This document shows, piece by piece, positions 1 through 6,746 of a stretch of 10,712 nt of DNA. This DNA is from CAYUNT01 sp964446285 (lineage in GTDB: Bacteria > Sumerlaeota > Sumerlaeia > SLMS01 > CAYUNT01). Numbering within the stretch: position 1 is the stretch's first letter; every line of letters begins with the position of its first letter. The notes below the pieces were generated by a model. It saw nothing but the letters and a program-made list of their open reading frames with translations, was not told the DNA's origin and ran no database searches. Made by a program: the position numbers and the translations under genes. The stretch lies in assembly GCA_964446285.1 (NCBI GenBank), contig CAYUNT010000162.1:1-10712 (forward strand). The letters are read 5' to 3'.

Positions 1-190
1 GGATATATGCAATAATCCTAAACCAAAGGGGCACCATGTTCCTGTTGCTCCCGAGTGAGCAATCGTCCGGATTTCTTGATTATATCCTTGCGCCATTTTA
101 TGCCAAATTCCTTTGATGCTGTTCTCTTTTTCCTGATGCCGCATTTCCAGAGACACATACGCGGTTGAAAAAATGTTGTCTATGGCGAGA
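1..190. other. Left flank downstream of the GHL10 gene, no supported gene
   Basis: This AT-richer stretch follows the stop codon of the minus-strand glycosidase gene. I see no hairpin followed by a T-run that would serve as an intrinsic terminator. On minus, an ATG at 158 opens a 46-codon frame ending in TAG at 18-20. It encodes a Lys/Arg-rich peptide but has no Shine-Dalgarno sequence. A second minus frame from an ATG at 144 stays open to the window edge. Neither is strong enough to call as a gene. Confidence 0.4.
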
Positions 191-2668
191 TCAATACACG
201 CCGAGAGCCGCGGGCCAGCCGGGAGGAGCGGTGAAGCCTTTGCGCAGGTTGGGCAGAAAATCCTCGGACAAGCCCACATCGTAATTGAAAATCACAAATC
301 CGCCGGTCTTGAGCTGGCGCGTGATGCGCAACTGCTCCAATCCGAGGTCGGGCGTCATGCGTCCCGTGGAAATGGCCGTGTAACCCACGCCGGGATAGAG
401 CGGCACGGCGCCTGCGACATAGCCGCTTTGTGTTTCGATCATGCCCTGGAAGTAATTCATGCTTTCGGTGTAGTCCATCGGGCACAGGAAATCCAAATAG
501 CCATTTTGCGCCCACGAAATCCAGTCCTGGCCAATGCTTGTGCGGCAGGAGGGATAGTTGGGGAAAACGGCGGCTGAGATTTTTACATTGGGGCGCACGG
601 CCCGCACGGCCTCGGAGACGCTTCGCACCAGTTTTGCAATTTGCGCGGCCCGCCAGTCGCGATAGGCGCTTTTCAGGCTTCCGCTGTAGCAATCCTGCGG
701 CCAGTTGGTTGCGGTCAGGCCCGTGTCTGCCTGGAACCGCGCGCGGCAGCCGTCGCAATAGCAGCACGTTTCGTCGGGGTAGCGGATATAGTCGAAGTGG
801 ATGCCGTCCACGTCGTAGTTCGTTGCGACTTCGAGGAGCGAATCCAATTCGAGTTGTTGGTTGAGAGGATTCGAGGGGCAAAGCCAATCGATGGGATTGC
901 CATTCGCATCTACCTGCGTGCGCGAGGCGGCGCGCATCTGCGAGATGAAATTCGCAGACGCCGTCAGCAAATTCCAGTTCACCTTCCACACATGCACCTG
1001 GATTCCGCGCGGGCGGCAGGCCGCGATGCAGGCCGCAATCTGGTCGCCGTATTGATTGTAGTCGTCCGAATGGGGCAAGCAGGCGCTGTTGTAATGCGCG
1101 AGGCCGCCCCAGAGCATGTTGGGGAAAATGGCGTTAAAACCGTTGGTGGCGAGGTTGTCCGCAGCGCGCTCCCAATCGCCAGGCCAGGGACCTGTTCCCG
1201 AATGGCACCAAACGGCGCGGAACTCAGGGACGATGGGGGTTTGGGCGAGGTAGTAAGCCTCCAGGAGTTGCGCGTGCGATTGCGCGGCCAGATCGAGCGT
1301 CTCGCAGAAGGTTCCGGAGGTCAGCGAGGCTTCGGCGGCGGCCTGCAATTGCTCGGCGCTGGCAATGTGGCGGCGGGCGGTTGCCAGGCGCGGGGAGAGA
1401 CGCCCTTGTTCGAGGATTCCGGCGCGGGCTTCGTCAAAATGCTCCCAAACGCCGATTTTTCCGATGCCCGCGACAGCGCGCGCGGCGGCGTCGGACTTCA
1501 GATCGGGCAGAAAATGCGCGGCGAGCGAAAGCATCAAGAGCCGTTTTTTTTCCAGATCGTCATCGAGAAGGACATGAGACATATACGCGCCGTTGGGGGA
1601 GAGCAGCCAGGCCGGATACGTGAGCCGCTTTCCCTGCGCGTCTTCCCACCAGGCGAGCACCTGCGTTTGCGCCGACACGGCGCGGGCCGCATAGAAGTTC
1701 CACGACGCCTGAAGCGTCCGGCTTGGAGCGCATTCGACAAGGCCCGGCTCGAATTGCATCGCGCCCATTTGAATTTGCTGCCACGAGGTAATTGCCACGC
1801 CCAGCAGCGCCGTCACGCGCGATTCCGATGTGTAGAGCGCGATGATTTTTCCGCCGTCCGCCACGAATTGTTCCAGGTGAGTCAATTCCGCGTTTTGCAA
1901 GCCGGCATTGTATGGCAGAATGGCCAGGCGTCCGGGGATGGCGGTTTGTTCGGCGGTTTCGTCTGTGATGAACGAGTATTCCAGGCCGGCGCTATCGAGA
2001 AGCGAGGCCATGGAATTGGCGAATTGCACGGCGGACCCCGACTCGGGATTGCGCGTTCCCTCGATAATTGTGATGTCGGGCGTATAGGCTTTCAGTTCAT
2101 TCGCGATGATCGCGGTTGCGCCGTCGCGGGCTTTCCACGGCGAGAAACGAATTCCGTCGATTTGCCCCCAACCCGAGGGGGTTCCCTCGATGACAAAGGA
2201 ACTTTTATTGAGGCGTGCGGTTTGCCAGCCGTTTTGCAGGGCGGGCACATCCTTGGCATACGATGCGCCGCCGCTGCGAAAAAAGAGCGTGAGGGCGCCT
2301 ATGGGACCAACATCCTCGATGTAAATGCGCAAGGAAATTACCGAGGGCACAGACAAATCGAGAGAGATGTTGCGATCCCAATAGTTGCGATCGACTGAAG
2401 ACGTGAACGAGCACGGAAAGCGGACGCCGGGCGATTCGACTCCTTCGATGCCAGCATAGAGTTGAACAGCGGGGGCGCCCGAACCGCGCTGCCATGCCGC
2501 GCGGGCCGCGGTTTGCGTAGCGAAGTCGAAGGCGGAGATGCGGATTTCGTCCGTTGCCTGCGCCGCGGTTGTTCCCATTGGCGGACACATTGCTGTCATG
2601 CAAAGGGCAAGCACTAATACTGGAAGAAAAAAAGGATGCATTTCCGAATGAGTTTTGCACATTTTCAC
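191..2668 (-). CDS. Secreted glycoside-hydrolase-like protein, GHL10 (DUF187) family, with ThuA/GATase-like domain
   Basis: The product is 825 residues and is probably exported. A basic N-terminus and hydrophobic core (about 13-27) lead to a likely signal peptidase I site after AQA near 38. Residues about 40-195 look like a beta-sandwich, possibly carbohydrate-binding. Residues about 199-390 look like a ThuA/glutamine-amidotransferase-type alpha/beta domain, with no clear catalytic triad. Residues about 481-800 are the GHL10 TIM-barrel. It opens with EFRAVW and carries the hallmark DGIHFDYIRYP (621-631) followed by a Cys cluster (CCYCDGC, 635-641), and it has PMDY near 730-733. The family is known for predicted polysaccharide hydrolysis, and the substrate here is unknown. 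The GTG start at 2668 was chosen because AAGGTGG (2677-2683) sits 8 bases upstream. ATG 2662 (spacing 14) and GTG 2680 are alternatives. The gene is monocistronic in this window and diverges from the MATE gene. The family call is confident; the two N-terminal domain calls are tentative. Confidence 0.88.
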   Translation of the reverse strand: MKMCKTHSEMHPFFLPVLVLALCMTAMCPPMGTTAAQATDEIRISAFDFATQTAARAAWQRGSGAPAVQLYAGIEGVESPGVRFPCSFTSSVDRNYWDRNISLDLSVPSVISLRIYIEDVGPIGALTLFFRSGGASYAKDVPALQNGWQTARLNKSSFVIEGTPSGWGQIDGIRFSPWKARDGATAIIANELKAYTPDITIIEGTRNPESGSAVQFANSMASLLDSAGLEYSFITDETAEQTAIPGRLAILPYNAGLQNAELTHLEQFVADGGKIIALYTSESRVTALLGVAITSWQQIQMGAMQFEPGLVECAPSRTLQASWNFYAARAVSAQTQVLAWWEDAQGKRLTYPAWLLSPNGAYMSHVLLDDDLEKKRLLMLSLAAHFLPDLKSDAAARAVAGIGKIGVWEHFDEARAGILEQGRLSPRLATARRHIASAEQLQAAAEASLTSGTFCETLDLAAQSHAQLLEAYYLAQTPIVPEFRAVWCHSGTGPWPGDWERAADNLATNGFNAIFPNMLWGGLAHYNSACLPHSDDYNQYGDQIAACIAACRPRGIQVHVWKVNWNLLTASANFISQMRAASRTQVDANGNPIDWLCPSNPLNQQLELDSLLEVATNYDVDGIHFDYIRYPDETCCYCDGCRARFQADTGLTATNWPQDCYSGSLKSAYRDWRAAQIAKLVRSVSEAVRAVRPNVKISAAVFPNYPSCRTSIGQDWISWAQNGYLDFLCPMDYTESMNYFQGMIETQSGYVAGAVPLYPGVGYTAISTGRMTPDLGLEQLRITRQLKTGGFVIFNYDVGLSEDFLPNLRKGFTAPPGWPAALGVY

Positions 2669-2676
2669 TGGCGATT

Positions 2677-2683
2677 CCACCTT
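2677..2683 (-). promoter_or_regulatory. Ribosome binding site of the GHL10 gene (AAGGTGG)
   Basis: On minus this reads AAGGTGG. It lies 8 bases before an in-frame GTG (2668) and 14 bases before an in-frame ATG (2662). The spacing favours the GTG, and both starts keep the signal peptide intact. Confidence 0.5.
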
Positions 2684-2778
2684 TTTATTGGTTGAAGAGT
2701 TGGAAAGAAAGCCACATCCAGCGGGCCGGCCCCAAAACGGAAAAGAGTTTAAATGCAGCTGTATGCTGGCAATATATG

Positions 2779-2791
2779 TTTGCGGCGCAAA
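2779..2791. repeat. 13-base perfect palindrome, possible operator
   Basis: TTTGCGGCGCAAA is fully symmetric around a central G, with six-base arms. It is flanked by AT-rich bases and lies about 110 bases upstream of the GHL10 start. That is a plausible position for a repressor or activator site controlling the glycosidase. It is a single copy with no known regulator nearby, so the function is speculative. Confidence 0.25.
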
Positions 2792-3562
2792 ATGTATGGG
2801 TCATCGAGAATGGCAGGCCAAAGTCCCTTGAAATGCCTCTCTCCGAGGTCTTTTGCAAAGCTTGTCAAAACGATAAAGCAACCCCAAAAATTATATCGCT
2901 TGCGCATCGGGCGCGATATTGGGCGCATTCCAGCGTAATGTGAACAAATGACGCCCAAAGGCTGTTTTTTCCTGTTTTTGGTTGCACTTTTGGCTTGCTT
3001 TCCCTGGGTTCCTGGGCACTATTGCGTGCTCCGCGAGGGGGCGCACGGAAGCGGCCAGCTCCAATAGCATTCAGGAGCAAATGCCGCTGTCAATGCGCCG
3101 CCATTCAGGGATGCCTGAAGTTTGTCTGCAAATCCCGGCGGGAACCCTGGGCAAAACGTCCGGGATGCGGGATGAAATGAATGGACGAAAAGTAATCAAG
3201 CCGCCAAGGGTCTTTCGGCAGGCGGATTGTGAACTCCGATGATTAAGCAATAGCTGACATATCGTTTGGATTGCCTCGGCCAGGGTTCCACCTGCATTTT
3301 CCGGCTGGCGCGCCACAGGCTCACGCTGCGCGGTGTTTGGCGCGCGTGCAGTTTCGCCGCGTTTTTCCGAAGCAGACTTTCGAACGGATTCTCCCGCCTG
3401 ACGATCCCTCGCATGGGGGCGTCTGAATGCGATTCCCGCGCTGGGTGGGGGATGGGTTTCGCTCTCGAAGAACGCGCGCGGCGCTCTCGCTGGCCTTTCC
3501 GCTTTCGGCCTTTTCCCGGCAGGAAGAGGGTCCTAAGCGTTTTCGTGCAAAAGAGCAATGTC

Positions 3563-5143
3563 ATGCAAGATCATACGCAAGTTGCTGAAGAATTGCGCGG
3601 CGCGGATAGCGCGGATGGCGCTCTCGCCGCAGGCGCGCCCGAGGGGACTGCGCTTGCCGGCGGCGAACCATTGCGCGGACGCCTGGGCCGGCCGTCATGG
3701 AATGGCCCGGCGGGAATCCGCCATGTGCTCATCGTCGCATCGCCGCTAATTATTACGAACATCACACACTCGCTCAATATGCTGTGCGACCGCATTTTCC
3801 TATCCTGGTATTCCAAGGAGTCATTTGCGGCCACGATGCAGGCGGGCATTATTCACTGGACGCTGCTCTCGCTGGCGTTTGCCACAGTGACCTACGCGAG
3901 CACGTTCATCGCGCAATACACCGGCGCGAAACGACCGGCGCGGACAGGCCCCGCCCTTTGGCAGGCGCTCTATCTGGCCGTTCTATTTGGAACCGCCCTG
4001 CTGATTTTTGTGCCGCTGGCGCCTCCATTTTTCCGCTGGGTGGGGCATGTGGGCATATTGCCTGTGCTGGAAACGCAATACTTCCAGGTGCTGGCTTTGG
4101 GGTCCGTGTTTTTCCTGCTCAAAGACTCGCTGAGCTGCTTTTATACGGGGCGCGGAAAAACCGTGATCGTCATGGTGGTGAATGCGCTTGTATGCTATAC
4201 AAACGTTGTGCTGAACAGCTGGCTGATATTCTCGCCGCCGTGGCCGATTCCCGCTGGAGTGCGCGGGGCGGCGATTGCCACAGTGCTTTCGGGGGCAATT
4301 GGCGCGGTGATCTTTGCCGCTCTGATCTTCCGCCCGCGCTATGACAAGCTATACAATGTTTTGCGCGGATGGCGGTTCGATCCCGCTTTGTTCCGCCGCC
4401 TGATCCGCTTTGGGATGCCTTCCGGGATTCACGGCTTCATCGACATGATGGCCTTCAGCACGTTCATGCTCGTGGTCGGGAAATTTGGCTTCGAGGCGCA
4501 GTTTGCCACCAACGTCGCCATGAATGTGAATCTCCTGCTGTTTATTCCCGCCTTTGGACTGACGCAGGCCTGCACCATCCTCGCCGGGCAGTTCGCGGGC
4601 GCGAAAAAACCGCACCTTACCGAGCAAATGACCTCGGGTGTTTTAATTTTATGCGGAATCCATCTGGTGATTTCGTGTTTCCTTTACATCGAAACCCCGC
4701 ATTTGTTCATCAATTGGTTCCGCGGCAACATCCCCTCGGCAGAATGGGCCAATCTCGTGGCGCTGGCGAAAATGCTGCTCATTGTGGTGGCAATTTATTC
4801 CATATTCGACGCCATCAATCTTGCCTTTAGCGGAACGCTCAAGGGCGCGGGCGATACGCATTTCGTGATGTTGCTGTCGCTCGTGTTCTCGCATTTGCTG
4901 CTCGTGGGACCATGCGCGATTCTTGTTTTGCTCCGCCACAGGCTTTCGCAAACGCAGGGGCTGATGCTCGCGTGGATTTTCTGTTCGCTGTATATTTTCT
5001 TCCTCGCCCTGGCCTTTACGCTGCGCTACCGGGCGGGGAAATGGAAAACGATGCAGGTGATCGAAGAAGAACCGATAGAAATCGACGAAGGCCCCAATGG
5101 CGATTTCGCCCCTTCCGCGGAAAATGCGCTTCCGGCGGGATAA
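3563..5143 (+). CDS. MATE family efflux transporter
   Basis: This is an inner-membrane antiporter, 526 residues, expected to export drugs or metabolites in exchange for Na+ or H+. About 12 hydrophobic segments form two homologous halves. The first half starts at about 51 (IRHVLIVASPLIITN, then MLCDRIFLSWYS). The second starts at about 281 (IRFGMPSGIHGF) and includes GQFAGAKKP at about 342-350. The MATE signature GTLKGAGDT lies at 424-432. The core is of normal family length, but there is an extra Ala/Gly-rich soluble N-terminus of about 45 residues and an acidic C-terminal tail (from about 500). The ATG at 3563 was chosen because a weak AAGAG lies 7 bases upstream and the frame before it is not protein-like. 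The MLCDRIFL-type first helix resembles MATE proteins of Planctomycetes/Verrucomicrobia-like bacteria, from general knowledge rather than a search. The gene is single and converges on the signalling operon with a 22-base gap. The substrate cannot be inferred. Confidence 0.9.
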   Translation: MQDHTQVAEELRGADSADGALAAGAPEGTALAGGEPLRGRLGRPSWNGPAGIRHVLIVASPLIITNITHSLNMLCDRIFLSWYSKESFAATMQAGIIHWTLLSLAFATVTYASTFIAQYTGAKRPARTGPALWQALYLAVLFGTALLIFVPLAPPFFRWVGHVGILPVLETQYFQVLALGSVFFLLKDSLSCFYTGRGKTVIVMVVNALVCYTNVVLNSWLIFSPPWPIPAGVRGAAIATVLSGAIGAVIFAALIFRPRYDKLYNVLRGWRFDPALFRRLIRFGMPSGIHGFIDMMAFSTFMLVVGKFGFEAQFATNVAMNVNLLLFIPAFGLTQACTILAGQFAGAKKPHLTEQMTSGVLILCGIHLVISCFLYIETPHLFINWFRGNIPSAEWANLVALAKMLLIVVAIYSIFDAINLAFSGTLKGAGDTHFVMLLSLVFSHLLLVGPCAILVLLRHRLSQTQGLMLAWIFCSLYIFFLALAFTLRYRAGKWKTMQVIEEEPIEIDEGPNGDFAPSAENALPAG

Positions 5144-5165
5144 CGCGCGGAGGCGGGCACTTGGA

Positions 5166-6746
5166 TCAGTTGGAGACTGGCGGCGTGGAGGGATTGGTTG
5201 TGATGGAGAAATCTTCCGGCAACGCCGCCAGCAGGGCCTCTTTGAACTCGCGAATCGATGCATAGCGCTGCGCCGCATCGCTGTGGCTTGCGCGGTGGAT
5301 GACCCATGATACGGTGGCGGGGATGTTCGGACAGGCAACGTGGAGAGGCGGGACGTTTCCGTGCGGTGGGTTGGAGCGGGTAAAGAGGCTCCAAAACGTA
5401 TGCGCTAGCGCGAATTGATCGCTTCGTTCGTTGGCGGGAACGGATTGATACAGCTCGGGCGCCATGAAGGCAGGGGTTCCCATGATGAGCGCTTCGATGC
5501 GCCGCAGCTCTTCCTTGAACGTGGGGCGGACGGCGCGGCTGATGCCGAAATCGCCCAGTTTCACAACTCCATCGGCGGATACGAATATGTTCGCGGGCTT
5601 GATATCTCCATGAATCACACCCTTGTTGTGGAGATACGTGAGGGCGTCGCAGGATTGCTGGATAATCGAGCGAAGCCGGGGCAGGGCCATTGCGCCGGCC
5701 TGGAGTTGGCGAAGGAGCGAACCGCCCTCCACCCATTCCATCGCAATGAAAAACGTGTGGCCGGTGTTGCCGGCGTCGTGAATCTGCACAACGTTGGGAT
5801 GATTGAGCTGCGCCATGATGCGGGCTTCGCGCAGGAATCGCTCGACGGCATCGGCGGTGTCTTCGCGGGCGCGCAACAGCACTTTCAGGGCCACAATGCG
5901 GTCCAGGCTGACCTGGAGGGCGCGCTCCACCGTCCCCCTCGCGCCGCCGCCAATAACCGCGAGCATTTTGTAGCCATGATCCCGCTCGCCCTCGCGCCGG
6001 CCCGGGGCGTTTTCTTCTTTGCTTTCGTTGGATTCGGAAGTGGCTTCAGAAGTCCGGCTCCTGGATGAAGAGGATGTGGCGTTATCGAGTCCGGAAGATG
6101 ACTCCTGCTGGGCGGAAATATGTTCCGGAGCATCAACATCGGCTTTCTCCATCACAGGTTCGGTTTGCTGCAGCACGGGAGGAACTGGCGCTGGAGGAAT
6201 CTTCTTCGGAATATCGACCTCATCCCATTCGCGGCCCGACATCACATAAACTTCCGTTGGGGCCTTGAGCAATTCCGCAGGAGGAGAAGGAAAAATGGCA
6301 GGAGAGGGCGGCGGGGCGGGCGCCTCGACGGCGGGCGCGGGGATGCCTTTCGCCCGGCGCAGCAGCCGTTCGATCGTCTCCAGGAAATTGGTTTCCACGA
6401 AAGGCTTTTCGAGATAGTGGTCCGCGCCGATGCGCAGCATCTCGAGCTCCCAGCGCTTGGGGTCGGGGATGCTGGAACAAATCACAATCGGGATAGAGGC
6501 GTGATCGGGAAACGAACGCAAAACACGGCAGATTTCCTGGCCTTCCATCGAGGGGAGATTCAAATCGAGAACAACAAGGTCGGGCGCTTGCGCGAAACAG
6601 GCGTTGAGTCCATCCAAACCGTCCTGGAACAAGCGGACCCGGGAATATCCCGCGTCCAGAAGCAATTCCTCGATAAATGGGCCGAAATCGAGATCGTCCT
6701 CGATGATGTAAATCATGCTCTGCGCGATGCGCAAATCCAGGCTCAT
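5166..6746 (-). CDS. Response regulator receiver domain fused to Ser/Thr protein kinase
   Basis: This cytoplasmic protein of 526 residues joins a two-component receiver to a Hanks-type kinase. Receiver (about 11-130): acidic pair D17-D18 in IIEDD, phosphoacceptor D61 in VVLDLNLPSMEG, and conserved K114 in LEKPF. A Pro- then Ser/Thr/Glu-rich linker (about 135-255) looks disordered. Kinase (about 258-510): glycine loop IGGGARGTV (265-273), ATP lysine K288 in VALKVL, helix-C glutamate near 307, catalytic loop HGDIKPAN (379-386; D381, K383, N386), DFG at 399-401, and APE glutamate 431 in GTPAFMAPE. All catalytic residues are present, but HRD is HGD, so it is a non-RD kinase. The ATG at 6746 overlaps the histidine kinase stop as ATGA, implying translational coupling; ATG 6716 is the alternative. 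It has no membrane segment or PASTA repeats. Inference: phosphorylation of D61 by the upstream kinase gates Ser/Thr kinase activity. Confidence 0.93.
   Translation of the reverse strand: MSLDLRIAQSMIYIIEDDLDFGPFIEELLLDAGYSRVRLFQDGLDGLNACFAQAPDLVVLDLNLPSMEGQEICRVLRSFPDHASIPIVICSSIPDPKRWELEMLRIGADHYLEKPFVETNFLETIERLLRRAKGIPAPAVEAPAPPPSPAIFPSPPAELLKAPTEVYVMSGREWDEVDIPKKIPPAPVPPVLQQTEPVMEKADVDAPEHISAQQESSSGLDNATSSSSRSRTSEATSESNESKEENAPGRREGERDHGYKMLAVIGGGARGTVERALQVSLDRIVALKVLLRAREDTADAVERFLREARIMAQLNHPNVVQIHDAGNTGHTFFIAMEWVEGGSLLRQLQAGAMALPRLRSIIQQSCDALTYLHNKGVIHGDIKPANIFVSADGVVKLGDFGISRAVRPTFKEELRRIEALIMGTPAFMAPELYQSVPANERSDQFALAHTFWSLFTRSNPPHGNVPPLHVACPNIPATVSWVIHRASHSDAAQRYASIREFKEALLAALPEDFSITTNPSTPPVSN

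Larger units (their letters stand above)
2669..3562. other. Divergent intergenic region, no supported gene
   Basis: About 890 bases separate the divergent GHL10 and MATE genes. Short open frames exist on both strands, but none has a Shine-Dalgarno site plus a protein-like composition. The MATE frame is open upstream back to 3266, but the encoded Arg/Phe-rich stretch does not look like protein. Structure seen here includes a perfect 13-base palindrome at 2779-2791, a 7-base inverted repeat (ATCCCGG at 3132-3138, CCGGGAT at 3160-3166) and a tandem CGGGATG pair at 3161-3174. A perfect TTGACA occurs on minus near 2870 but has no matching -10 box at the right distance. The promoters of both genes should lie here; I cannot place them with confidence. 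Confidence 0.5.

Noticed and set aside
641..2398. 585-codon open frame on plus across the glycosidase gene
   Set aside because: It is antisense to the GHL10 gene and its product is Arg/Gly/Val-rich with no recognisable domain. High GC at third positions of the real gene explains the lack of stops.
2866..2877. Perfect TTGACA on minus as a -35 box for the glycosidase gene
   Set aside because: No -10-like hexamer occurs 16-18 bases downstream on that strand.
2982..3242. 86-codon plus frame in the divergent spacer
   Set aside because: It has no ribosome site, no recognisable domain and a mixed composition typical of chance open frames.
3266..3562. Upstream extension of the MATE frame by 99 codons
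   Set aside because: The added residues are Arg/Phe/Ser-rich and unlike a MATE N-terminus. The ATG at 3563 is the better start, even with a weak ribosome site.
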